DNA of 64,000 bases. Origin: Lepeophtheirus salmonis. Its lineage: Eukaryota; Arthropoda; Copepoda; Siphonostomatoida; Caligidae. A program made the translations under genes and the position numbers. The stretch covers positions 26,675,886-26,739,885 of the forward strand of contig NC_052143.2 in NCBI RefSeq assembly GCF_016086655.4, written 5' to 3'. Of the stretch, positions 22,790 through 33,292 are shown piece after piece; positions within the stretch are counted from its first letter, which is position 1; each line of letters begins with the position of its first letter. The notes under the pieces are model-generated. The model was not told where the DNA came from. It saw nothing but the letters and a program-made list of their open reading frames with translations, and did not search any database.

Positions 22790-24105
22790 CAGATTCTGAG
22801 ACTCCCAATATTTATCAACCACTCCCAGATAGCCATCTTCTCCTATCCAAGATTTTATTTGCAGAATCAGATGTGCTAAAATACATTTCCTCCCTCAATA
22901 TTTATTTCTTTTCAGGTTCTGTGCTTCCTTCTTGAAGAAGCTTAGTGACGTTATTTACTTCCCTCTTACTATGATATTGAACAATTCGATACAGAAGGGA
23001 GTGCTGCTGTTTAAATGGAAATGTGCCAATATGATCAAAATACACAAGAAAGGAAGCCATAATAATAATCGTAATTACAAACCAATTTCCATCACAAGCC
23101 AGATTTCTCGACTAATGTACAAGCTAATTAATTCTGAAATAATAATTTTTTTGGCAAACACAATTTGATATCTCCCAACCAACATGGACTACGAAGTGGA
23201 AGAAGGTCTTATGTTATCATTCTGGGATGATGTCGCTCGAACTAGGGACTCCTGACTGGATACATATGTCTTATACTTTGACTTCAGCAAGGCGTTCGAC
23301 AAGATGCTACATGGTGGCTGGAACACAAACTATATTGGATTGGGGTTAGGGGTGAACTATTAAAGTGCATTTCATCTTGCCACAGAAATCAATAACAGCG
23401 AGTCCTGATAAATGGCATAGGATCAGCTTCAATAAGTGTCCCATCTTTTGTACCTCAAGGTAGTATCCTTGGACATAACTTCTTCTCGGTCTATAACAAC
23501 GCCCTTTGTGATAACCTAAGATCCAAAATATATATGTATGAGGACTAAACAAAGCGTGTTCCTCACGCTGAAGAGGAGGGCACGCATGACCTCAGAGAAT
23601 TTTCTGAGATGGAGTGACCGTTGGAGAATTCCATAAATCTTGAGAAGAGCCCCGTTATGATTTTTCGAGGCGGTGAATGTAGGAGTCTTTAAGAATCTTG
23701 GAGTGCTAACATCTCCTAATATGAAATTCAGCACTCACATCTACAATATTGTTAGAAAAGCAAACAGGGCTCTGGGGCTTATTAAAATAAGTTTTAAAAT
23801 GAGAAACATGAAGCTGATGAAGAAGCTTTATGAAGCATATATGTCTTATGTCTATTATAAACTAAACTTGTGAGTTGTGACATCCAATGTATAGAAAGGA
23901 AATCAAAGCTCTTAAAAATGTACAGAAACACTTTATAAGATGGTGTGCGGCGATGTATCCTATAAGGTTGGTTTACATCTAGTCGGGATGTTGTTACTTG
24001 AAAAGAGCAGGAAATTTCAGGATGTGGTTATGATGTTCAAAGTTATTAGCTCCAACATTGCTTTTTTAATCAAACGATACAGTTATGGGTTTTAAGAAAC
24101 TTTTA
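22790..24105 (+). pseudogene. Jockey/CR1-type LINE reverse-transcriptase fragment
   Basis: Frames in order: ESDVLKYISSLNIY, FFLKKLSDVIYFPLTMILNN, GVLLFKWKCANMIKIHKKGS, NYKPISITSQISRLMYKLI (RT motifs 0-2), FWDDVARTR, then YVLYFDFSKAFDKML (motif A, catalytic Asp retained), VPQGSILG (motif B), KIYMYED-stop (motif C, YADD decayed to YED plus stop), NLEKSPVMIF, KNLGVLTSPNMKFSTHIYN and IVRKANRALGLIK (thumb). This is the complete reverse-transcriptase core of a non-LTR element. It is broken by at least four frameshifts or stops and lacks the endonuclease. Jockey/CR1-like is the best guess from motifs; the exact clade needs alignment. Confidence 0.9.
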
Positions 24106-25355
24106 AAAAAAATCCACATCTACTTTAATTCTACACTAGGAATCTCGCGTGTAATTTGGTTTTGTTTTTCATTTTTGCATTTATTATTAAATTTTATTAA
24201 CAAATTTTACTGATCTATTTTAAATCACCGAATTATTATTTCATCTATATCTACCACATTATATCATTTCATTTTGTTATATTATTTAATTAGATTTTAT
24301 CATCAGTCGACAATATTGGGCTTTTTTTTAGCCACTAGTCGAAACCAAACAAATATAGAAATATTATCCCTTCGGCTTTTACAATAATATATTCAATTTT
24401 CGGACTTTTCTTGGTGTGTCAATGGCGTTGCCACTAGACAATCCAAAGTGCAGAGTTCCTGCCCGTAATTTTCACGGGTAATACTATCTACTATTTAATA
24501 ACAGGAACCACTTTTGAGCAAATGTAAAATAAATGGAATGAGGTCTCGATGTCCAAATTTGTTTGTACAAGTGACAATAGAGTATCATAACTTCTATAAT
24601 TTTATCCTCACGCGCTTAAAAAGGCACGTATTTTCATTTTTATATATAGGAAACCTATGCCACCTGTAGATAAGGGAAAATGAGCGCTTTCGGCTCGTAA
24701 AAATTAACTCCTTTTATCAATAAATTCGAACAAATTGTACAATTGTGTCCTTGCACGTTTAAAAATGTACAAAATTCAATAAGAATATTTGAAATAATCA
24801 ATTCTAATCCGTATTGGTTTTATATGGATATCTATATCAATATGTATTGATATTGTATCGCAGTACTTTAGAATATCGAAATTCTTTTGACAGAAATTAC
24901 CCCAATGTATATGTATCTTATAAAATACTTCCCATACATTCTAAAACAGAGAGTATGATTATTTATAAAAAAGGACAAATTTTAAGTTAAATAGTAACTT
25001 ATGTAGACCATTACACAAAATGATACTAGATTAATTGTATTACGAATGCTGAAATATTGATTACACACTTGGTATAGTTGAATGAATTCCTAAGTATGAG
25101 TAAATAGTACTTCATTTCAGATTATAGTATATATTTATCTCCCTCAAACCATTTTGTAAGAAGATAATATCTTTGTGAGAGTAATGGAGGATGATAATGG
25201 AAGATTTAGAAGGGGGACATGAAGTAATATTTGATGTTGAGTCAGTATTAAGTTGACAGTAAAATATTGCCTATTTATTTTTATGTTTATGTTCTTCATA
25301 AACTTAATACACGAAAATATTTGGAGTTGTAAAAAATATATTGAAAATGAATGTG
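24106..25355. other. AT-rich stretch, no supported gene
   Basis: Nothing recognisable. 24440-24720 is somewhat less A/T-rich but non-coding in all frames. Confidence 0.5.
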
Positions 25356-25560
25356 GTAATCCTGACAATTTGAAGAATGTTTAGGAACAGAACCGCTTAG
25401 CTGTGATTATGGTTTAGTAGAACTGCTGCAAGCAGTCGTGAGAGGAAGGAAATAATCGCAAACCCAACTCTGTATATGATAAAAGATATTTAGACTGGAA
25501 TTCTTCGCTGTCGATCCTCAATTCTACTCCGATTCCAAAAAGAACTTACACTTATAACCC
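25356..25560 (+). repeat. Dispersed repeat family A, copy 2
   Basis: Carries CCTGACAATTTGAAGAATGT, CGCTTAGCTGTGAT, GTGAGAGGAAGGAAATAA, CTGGAATTCTTC and CAATTCTACTCCGATTCC. These match copies 1, 3 and 4 in the same order and orientation. Confidence 0.75.
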
Positions 25561-25704
25561 TACAAAAATCAAGTAAAATAAAGGACATATTTGGAACTTC
25601 ATATTTTTTTCAATTGTTTTATATTATAGCTGAAATAAAAATATAAATCTTATATTACAGCTTGGAAAGATTTGCTTAATTTGTTGGTGAGGAAATATTC
25701 ATAA

Positions 25705-25824
25705 TCTCTATACTAATAAAGCAAATTTTGTCTGTCTGTTTATTTGTGTGTCGGGTTTTTATCAAGAAAAAGTGAAGATAAAAAAAAAACACAGACTAAC
25801 ATACAAACTTTGCTTTAATAATAC
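25705..25824. repeat. Hairpin repeat with Helitron-like TCTCTATACTA start
   Basis: The left arm TCTCTATACTAATAAAGCAA then ATTTTGTCTGTCTG is mirrored by the right arm at 25790-25824, which on the minus strand reads GTATTATTAAAGCAAAGTTT then GTATGTTAGTCTGTG. The left arm follows an A and begins TCTCTA, which resembles canonical Helitron 5' ends (A|TC, often TCTCTACTA). No 3' CTRRT end was located, so this may be two facing termini rather than one element. The core AATAAAGCAAARTTTGTCTG also occurs inside family B and at 37.28 kb. Confidence 0.5.
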
Positions 25825-26004
25825 AGAAGATAAATTTCACACCAACCTTCCGTGTTATATCAATTTTCCATGAGCACACCTATGCGTAGCTACTCAATAA
25901 TTAGATATTATCTCTTCAAGAACGAAAAATAAAAAAAACAAGCTTATATATTTTTTAAATATATGTGATGACTGATGAGCCATGGAGAGTTTTAGTCTCA
26001 AAAG

Positions 26005-26090
26005 CAGCGTTTTTCAAAGTGGATGTGCGGTACGCTGCAGTTCCCTCTGATCGTGTCAAGGGCGCAACCAAAAAAAAAAGTATTTTGGTA
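26005..26090 (+). repeat. Possible hAT terminal-repeat remnant
   Basis: CAGCGTTTTTCAAAGTGGAT, then a GTGCGGTACGCTGCAGTTCCC-like stretch, resembles the CAGNGNTTCTCAAAGTG terminal repeats of animal hAT elements. No transposase or second end is found, so the call is tentative. Confidence 0.35.
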
Positions 26091-27371
26091 TTTAATTTAA
26101 AAAAAATATATATATTATTTTTAAATATAAGAGCATAAAATTTTATATTCACGTAAGATAAATATTTCAAATTCAGTTGACATTAAAAAAAAAAATCTAG
26201 CTCTGTAGTTATTCAATACAACTTATATAAATTTCAATATATGTAAATACTAACAAAGGTTATCCGACGTTGTTCGGGCTAAGAAGGGAGTGGAAATCCC
26301 ATCGTCAATTGATGATATAATTTCCTCTTAATGTTTAGACCCCGTTAGTGCGACGAGCATTATTTTATAGCGTCTATATATTATGTATATAAAATGTAGT
26401 ATTATGAATTTAAAAAAAAAATGTGATAAACTTCAAATAACATACAAACATGCATAAAAAAAAATTCTACATGTGAAGTCCATGTTTTATTATTGTCAAA
26501 AAATTGCAAAATCGAAATTTGTGAAGAAAATAGCAAAAACTATGAACTATAATATTGGGAAAAAAGTAATAAATAGCGTTTATGGTATTTCAAAGAGGAA
26601 AACCAACCTACGTACTAGCTAAAAAAAGAAAAGATTAGGAGAATAATGTTATTGAGAAAAAAAACCTCAATAACTGGTTCATTTTTCCAAATATTTAAAA
26701 AATTATGTTATAAGAAGCTATGGAAATTGAAAATACTAAAGTGTACTATTTTAGTTTAAAACTTTATGTCCAAAATGTATTGTTTTGTAAGATTTCTTCT
26801 TAAAAATTGAAAATACGAGAAAAATGTATTCAGAAAATATTGTAGTTAATCATCAAGTTTTATTTTTTTAATTTAAATGGAAACGAATTTACAGACAAAT
26901 TTCTACCAACTTTATTTTCTCCACGAATCAAATATTTCCTTGAAAATCTATTTTTTTTTGCCCCAAAAGAAAACGAAATAGCAATTTTCACATTTTTTTT
27001 TTTTTTGCCCATAACTTTTTGATTTTGAACAAATTTAGAAAGCATCCTTATTCATATAGAGATGTTTTTTGAGAAGCCATTTACTTTTGGATTCATAACT
27101 TAGCCCCTTATCTAGTCTTCTTGATCTCCAAAAAACAATTTTTGTCTATTAGGTATAAAATAAGACATCTTACAACATCCCCCCCCCTCCTCTAAAAAAA
27201 AAAAAATCAACACCCCTGTCTTACTCTGGCCGGGTTCAAAAGAGCACCTATCACCCGTAAAGAACACACACAAACTCAATTATACATATAATTGAAAGTA
27301 AGACTCTGTATTCAATCTAATATTTATGTCGTTGTTTTATATCAATGTACCATAATATACATTCGTATTTA
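26091..27371. other. AT-rich stretch, no supported gene
   Basis: The segment near 26260-26360 (TTATCCGACGTTGTTCGGGC) is less A/T-rich and may be a further repeat piece, but I could not assign it. A C8 run next to an A-run lies near 27180-27207. Confidence 0.45.
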
Positions 27372-28249
27372 CAGGGTCCACCGAATGTTCTGTTAAATGT
27401 TTATTAAAGACTAATGATATAACTTATTATTACATAGTTTGCATATAATTATTGGCATAGGTTGACAAAAGTTGCAAAAATATGTGACATAGTTTTAATT
27501 CGAAATGGTAACCTATAGTGACCACAGCCCCAAGTATCTCTGGATAGGACTTACATGCTGCTCGCACTATGTCGACAGGGATGGAGTCCAGGCAGACATC
27601 ATTTTGGCCTTCAGGTCGTCCAAATTCTTGCTTGGGCTCTTTCAGGCTCTGCTCTCAAGAATGGACAACATGGAGTAACTCATGACGTTTAGGTCGTGCC
27701 TGGAGGAGGCAGACTGTCTTGTCCCCGAAGTAACGGTAATTCGTCTCTGCATCTGTTGCATCTCTCTGGATATGCGGGAGGGGGTACCATCCTGTTGGAA
27801 GGTTTATGGCCCATTCTGGAGGTTCTGTTGGGCCCAGGGAACAAAACCTTCATCAAGGATCGTGCTGATGCACTTCTTGGTGTTAATCTTCCCCCCAGCC
27901 GGCACAAACACCAAGAGGGACATCCCTGTCTCAGTCACGTCCGTCCATACCATCACAGACTGTGGCTTCCTTTTTGACCTTGGTCTGCCTTAACTGAGTC
28001 TGTCCATGATAGATTGAGTCGCATCATATCTCTCAATGGTTCTCTTGATGAACATGTAGTTGACCTCCAGGTTCTTCAGGTTCCTCAAGATGGCTGGTTG
28101 AGATTTGCCCTTCAAGTACTCCTTGATTAGAGCCTCTCTCTTGGCTTCCTTTATGGTAACAAAAATGCTATTTTATTCAAAAAACATAATATCTCATAGT
28201 TTCAACATATTATATAAAGTTAATTAAACAGAACTTTCCGTGGACCCTG
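27372..28249 (-). mobile_element. 878-bp TIR-bounded Tc1-like element, internally deleted
   Basis: The left end CAGGGTCCACCGAATGTTCT and the right end, read inward, CAGGGTCCACGGAAAGTTCT form ~24-bp terminal inverted repeats with two mismatches. TA precedes the left end at 27370-27371; the right flank reads TT, a probable decayed TA. It lacks about 350-450 bp of the usual 1.2-1.3 kb. Its interior is markedly GC-richer than the flanks. Confidence 0.92.
27500..28165 (-). pseudogene. Internally deleted transposase of the 27372-28249 element
   Basis: The minus strand opens EAKREALIKEYLKGKSQPAI and LRNLKNLEVNYMFIKRTIER, the helix-turn-helix region, ending in GRPRSK. It then jumps to KPQSVMVWTDVTETGMSLLV, FVPAGGKINTKKCISTILDE and FVPWAQQ (family SVMVWAGVTETGKTPLVFI, then VKIN). 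FQQDGTPSR follows, the second catalytic Asp block (FQQDGAPAH). The third block has decayed to HDLNVMSYSMLSILESRA (family PDLNPMDYSxWSxLExxAC). The tail, about DDLKAKMMSAWTS then IVRAACKSY, lies in shifted frames. The segment with the first catalytic Asp is missing. One stop sits before GRPR, with others near the end. Confidence 0.88.
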
Positions 28250-29087
28250 TTTATGAATCAACAAGAAAAAAGTGGCTGTACATGATGGGCTATTCATATT
28301 AAAAAAATAATAATATTTTTGTTTATTGTCTTTTTTGTTATTCAATTGCGTGTTTCATTTAAACTTCCAAAACTATCTAAAATCAGGGAAAATGACATTT
28401 TTGTAAATTCTTAAGGCCAAAGAGTCAGAATATAGGACATATTTAGATTCATAAAAAATAATTGTCGAGCTTTTCACAACGTAAATCATTGGGAAAAATA
28501 TCAAAATTCAAAAAATTATTTTTTTAATATGTCAAGTTTAGTATGTTGTTATTTAACATTAGTTGACCATTGAGGACCAAAAAATCAAATGCTGTTTCAA
28601 GAACTGGATACTTTCGACTCTACACAATCAAAAATTCAAGGCTTGAATTGAAATTCATTTTAATTTTTTCGCTTAATATAAAGTACTCTTTAAAGTATAT
28701 TATATTTATGAGGACTTGAAAAGGGAAAGATGAAAGTATTTAAATGCTCGGACCGAACTCAATTAAAATATTCAAAGACTAAACGTGGTTTACCCTATCG
28801 TGCTTATACACGTATACGTGTATATATTTGCAGGAGCGTCCCAAGGATTTCATTTTGGGGTGGGCTTTTTTCCAAAGATAAAAAAAAACTTTTTGGAAAA
28901 CATTTGCAAAGGTTTTTACATTTAATTTAAAAAAAAAAAAATTTTTAAATAGTATTGACAGAAACTCTAAAACCCAATCCGTGTGTACGCCTTTGTTATG
29001 TAAATATATATATATACTCTTGATATTTGATTAGAGGGAGTCTCCATGATAACAGCTTTTTTCCCTATCTTAATATATTAATTTATA
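28250..29087. other. AT-rich stretch containing repeat C copy 1
   Basis: Apart from the repeat C unit at 28428-28530, nothing is recognised. The open frame at 28730-28930 has no motif. Confidence 0.5.
28428..28530 (+). repeat. Dispersed repeat family C, copy 1
   Basis: Shares TATAGGACATATTTAGAT/TATAGGTCATATTTAGAT, GAGCTTTTCACA/GTGCTTTTCACA, GGGAAAAAT and ATCAAAATTCAAAAAA with 44855-44975 in the same order and orientation. Confidence 0.55.
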
Positions 29088-30301
29088 CAGTATGTCCAAA
29101 AATTGATGTTGGTATTAAAAATATCAGTTTATGGTTAAAAAAAAAAAAAAATTGGTCGGAAAAAATGAAATTTGGCTGATATTGAATATTGAATTTTTCT
29201 GATGCAATATTTTCGATGATTGCAACATACATTAGTATAAAAGGGCTCAGAAAACACCACAGGATGTTAGTTAAAATTCAATGTCTGAAATGGTGAGAGA
29301 GCACTCTTTGGAGTCCAGGGCCAAGGCTGTTGGCATGATAGAGGGTGGATCAAGTCAGAAAGACGTTGCTCAAAGGTTAGAGATTCCTCTCAGGACCATT
29401 GAGAATTGGTGTAAGAAAAGAAAGGATGGACAAACCCTTGCAAATCAGAAGGGTCGAGCAAGGAAGAAAAAAATTAGAAAAAAGTTCCAAAACTGGTGAT
29501 TTCAAAATCTTTGACTAAAAAGAAGCAATCCCCCAGGAAACTTGCAGCAAGATTGACTTTAAGGGGCTATCTAATATCCAAGTCATCTGTCCACAACTAC
29601 CTGAGGCACTCTTTGAATTCTTTGCCATACAAACCTCGTCTGCACCACAAACTTTCAGAAAACCAAAGAAAGGTCTGGCTTCAATTTTGTCATAAAATTT
29701 CCTCTGAAAATTCAGGTTGGGGCCATTATCAGCCCCCAGGCAGTGTGATATTCCCCTGATTCCACGAAACCAAACTATGACGGCCGAGTACTACGTAACG
29801 GAGATCCCCAGCAAGTCTCTGATGTGAGCTTTGTCTCGTACTGAAAAAAACTGGACCTCTTTTGCAGATGGAAATGTTATCTAACACATCAAGAGCCAAT
29901 TCCAGCAGGATGGTGCCCCTGCTCACCACTCCAAAAAGGCACAAAAGTGATACTCAAACAACTTGGATTATTTCTGGGGCAAAGGCACATGGCCTGCCAA
30001 AAGTCCTGATTTGTCTTCCATTGAAAATTTGGAGCCTTGTTCCAGAGGGAACTCAATGAATATACAACAGTAACTTCAGATTATGAGTTTAAAAAATCTG
30101 ACAAAATCTTGGGAAAACATTTCTCACGATATTTTGAATAATCTGTATAAAGGGATGCCAAAACCCATAAAAAAATGTATTAAGCTCAAAGGTAGCCATA
30201 TTGGGAAGTAAATAAAGTTTTTCACAAAAAAAAAAAAAAAATCACTTGTTTAAGTTATTTCATGATTTTTTTAAAAAAACCATCAATTTTTGGACATACT
30301 A
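29088..30301 (+). mobile_element. 1214-bp Tc1 element with both terminal repeats and TA target site
   Basis: The left end CAGTATGTCCAAAAATTGAT and the right end, read inward, TAGTATGTCCAAAAATTGAT (only the first base differs) are the terminal inverted repeats, flanked by TA at 29086-29087 and 30302-30303. A-runs lie just inside both ends. The 1.2-kb length is that of a complete Tc1 element. This is the only Tc1/mariner copy in the window with both ends and an undeleted transposase region. Confidence 0.95.
29281..30211 (+). pseudogene. Near full-length Tc1 DD34E transposase pseudogene
   Basis: The ATG at 29281 opens MSEMVREHSLESRAKAVGMI, with the helix-turn-helix SQKDVAQRLEIPLRTIENWC and a basic linker. 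The frame shifts at about 29490 and continues KQSPRKLAARLTLRGYLISK and SSVHNYLR, the second DNA-binding subdomain. First catalytic block: decayed, around PNYDGRVLRNGDPQQVS (family ND-RVW). Second: FQQDGAPAHHSKKAQK retained at about 29900. Third: WPAKSPDLSSIENL, with the catalytic Glu retained, giving DD34E-type spacing. It ends PIKKCIKLKGSHIGK with TAA at 30209-30211. At least four frameshifts and some stops; about 310 codons originally. The promoter would lie in the 190 bp between the left repeat and the ATG. Confidence 0.93.
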
Positions 30302-31490
30302 TATATATATGTATGTCGTGTACATGTTAAAACTAAAAAATAAGATAAATTATTCTTAATGAAGGATTTACGTTACTTGGGATTATGATGATGCAATAAG
30401 TGGATAATCATGTTATGAATTTTGTAATTCTTACTATTTTAAGACAAATTACTAAAATATAAGTATTCTGTGGCACATTATAAAGTTAAAAGGTCAATCT
30501 TCATATTACTCATAAATACATAGTAACCATTAAATTTAAATAGATCAAAATAAAATCATAATATAAATTAATAGTTGCTAATTAGAATGACCCAAGTTGT
30601 AATTAAAAAATACATTTCAAGACGAAGAAATTGCAACTTGTACAGGGTGCAACTTGTACACACCATATTTACACGTACACTCACGATAGATGTGGTAATC
30701 CGTCTTAAGACTTCCCTTGAACTTGTAAGAAAATACTTAAGGCTTGACTATGAAAACTTTTTCCTCACTTCAAGTTGTTTTCAAAGCCTTCTGGAGTCTT
30801 TGATTATGGGGCATTACATTCTATATTTATATTATACCTTTAGAATTAAGGAGGAAATATAGCTGGTGTAATGCTTTATAATTATTACTAATGTCAATTT
30901 TTTTGAGAAATGCATTAAAAATATTAGGAGAATTAATGTCTTTTCTCTTAATAATGATAATGAGGATGACTTGGACATTTAGCAATAGCCTAATATCTAT
31001 ATTACTAATAAATATTTTTTAAGGCAATATTTTAAAAATCAGATGTTCCTTTTGCTCACTACTCAGCTTTTTAAGAAGGTAAGGTGGGGTCTAATGTGTG
31101 TATTATTACATTTAGAGAAGAATTACTTGTACTTTGGTTTTCTCCCTAGATATTGGGTTTTAGTATCAAAATGTATATAATCTTGGGTTTTTCGAATATA
31201 TAAAGCTGATAATTACTATGTAATTATATTTAATTATTTGAATCAAGAGTTTTGTGCTTTATATTACATAAAAGTACATTTTAGTGCAAGGGAAATTTTT
31301 AAAACGTTAAGCAATCCGAACCTTCGATACAATTAATGCAGTACCGAGTGTAAAAAAAAGTAATGAAACCTTCTAAATATACAGTTTTGAATAGGTGTTG
31401 TTGATTAAATCTTAAAGTTTTTGTTTTTGAATAGCTTAGATTCTAACCCTTTGATTGATATACACTTTATAGACAAAAATTGTGTATATT
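30302..31490. other. AT-rich stretch, no supported gene
   Basis: A 12-bp direct repeat (GCAACTTGTACA at about 30632 and 30648) is the only local structure seen. The 95-codon frame at 30575-30862 shows no family motif. Confidence 0.5.
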
Positions 31491-31496
31491 TCGCAA

Positions 31497-32405
31497 TGGA
31501 GGCAAGAATAGCCATTATAAGTAATTTAATTCGTGCCAAGAGGACCACCTCGGACATCATGATTACTTTAAACGTCAGCCAGGCTACAGTTGTTCGGTCA
31601 GAAATCGGTTGCCTGAAGACATCATGGAGGCCTTTAAGGTCAACCCATTTATGAATATATCAGAGTACGACAAGAAGAAGAATATGCATCGGAGTCTACT
31701 GTGGGTAAGGCCATCGGAAAGGCTGAAAAAATGTCAATTAGAACTCTGTCTTCAGCGATGTCAACAACTCTTGAATGATCTGAAGCACAACAGCAACTGG
31801 GTAACTCTGATGAAAAGAGCTTTACCGTTGACCCCGTCTACCATCAGCAAAATGAGCGGGTGGTATGTATTGGCAAGGCCGACAACAGCATCAGGATAGT
31901 CACCAACACCAAACATCTGGCCTCTGTGATGATGTTGGGGGTTGTGGCATCTGCTGGAGAAAAAATGCATTCAATTTGGTTTCCTATTGGATACCGGTTA
32001 CCTGCAGCCAACTAGTTGATTGTGTTGATGGAAAATGTGGTCAAATAGATCACCAATACCGTGAAGAAGTCCAACAAGGCCACGTACATATTTCAGCAGG
32101 CTAGGGCTCTGGCCCATACTGCCAATATTGTACAATAGTGGATGGGTAGCAACATGAACTCCTGGCCAAATCACATTTGACCCCCTCAGAGCTCAGATTT
32201 GAATCCACTGGATTACTCCATTTGGTGGCGAGTTGAGAAGAAGGCCTGCAATTTCCACTACCGGAATATGTACCCCTGAAGACCTCCATTAACTAGCAGT
32301 AGATTATCATGAAAAAGGACTACCTTACCAATGTATGTAGGGGGTTCCGGAGGTGGTTGGAGGTTGTCATTGAGGCTGATGATGGCCAGATTCATAATTT
32401 ATGTG
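31497..32405 (+). pseudogene. Tc1/mariner transposase pseudogene, all domains represented
   Basis: The ATG at 31497 gives MEARIAIISNLIRAKRTTSD and IMITLNVSQATVVR, a helix-turn-helix. The frame shifts and SIRTLS-type sequence follows (family KxGMSIRTLSRR), then SNWVTL, then FTVDPVYHQQNERVV (family SDEKxFTVDPVxNxQNDR-V, first catalytic block). VMMLGVVASAGEKMHSIWFP comes next. The second block is badly decayed (QARALAHTA for QQDGAPAHTA). The third reads SSDLNPLDYSIWWRVEKKAC, intact with its Asp. The end CRGFRRWLEVVIEADDGQIH matches the usual CRxFRxRLxxVIxAxGGxIE. Full-length order, but at least four frameshifts. Terminal repeats were not identified with confidence. Confidence 0.88.
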
Positions 32406-32514
32406 CATTGTTATGGTAAAAATATTATAAATAAAATTTTCTATGTACAGCATCATCTTGAACAATTATGAGTATTTTAATGACTACTTAAAGGCTAGTC
32501 TCAGTTCTTTTTCC

Positions 32515-33292
32515 CAGTGCTGCCACTCATAGGGAATTTAATAAGTCTTAGGGATAAGTTATATAATTGAAGGAAAAGAATTCCCAACGTAGGGATATTT
32601 TAACTTAACTTTTTCTTTTGTAACTAGGAATGTGAATCCCTACGGAACCTCGTAGGGTAAACATACTTCATAAATCATAACATAACTATGAGAGGGAAGA
32701 GTTTGAATTGAGTGGATTGGTAGTTTTGGTTTATAGGTGATTTATATGGCTATGTTCGACAGAACATTCATATAATAGATCTTTATCCACCCATTGTTTC
32801 AATGAATCCATATCTTCTCATTTTAATATCCTAGGAATACGTCTTGATGTTCAGGGATCTCGACCCTTCAGAGCAAGATATTTGTCTCACTCATTGGCTT
32901 TTATCTCCTTTAACGGGCGAATCATTCATTGTGGAGAGACATTTTAACATAAATTCCTTATATAGTGACTTCCAATCTCGGTGAACATCGCTTCAACAAT
33001 ATATCAGTCGCTCAAGGTTTTTTATGAAATCCTCTTATTCTGATGAATTTCTATATAGAGGAAAAATAATCAAATAATAGACCCGATTAGGAACCGAGGG
33101 AGTTCTCTTCCTCTATTCAAAGCCCTTGCCTACTTCATTGAAAACCCTGAATATATTAATCCGAAATTCACCTCTATTTTGTATTCTACTCATTTGAAGG
33201 AGATCTGGTGTGTCCTTAATATACATAGCAAACAAATTACTCATCTCTAACTCACTGATAAGTGGTATCAATTTCATTTAGATAGCTGAACT
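32515..33292 (+). repeat. Long dispersed repeat family D, copy 1
   Basis: From CAGTGCTGCCACTC to about TAAGTGGTATCAATTTC-AT, this matches the reverse complement of 60286-61092 throughout: CTTTTTCTTTTGTAACTAGG then AATGTGAATC, CTATGAGAGGGAAGAGTTT, TCGACAGAAC, TTCATTGAAAAYCCT and AATTACTCATCTC. Roughly 70 percent similar by eye. No transposase motif and no terminal inverted repeat were found. A partial further unit (GGGAAGAGTTTGAATTGAGA at about 33320) follows. Confidence 0.8.

Noticed and set aside
26255..26360. TTATCCGACGTTGTTCGGGC segment
   Set aside because: Looks like part of a dispersed repeat, but only one copy is in the window and I could not classify it.
27682..27993. Plus-strand 103- and 93-codon frames
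   Set aside because: Shadows of the minus-strand transposase in the 27372-28249 element.
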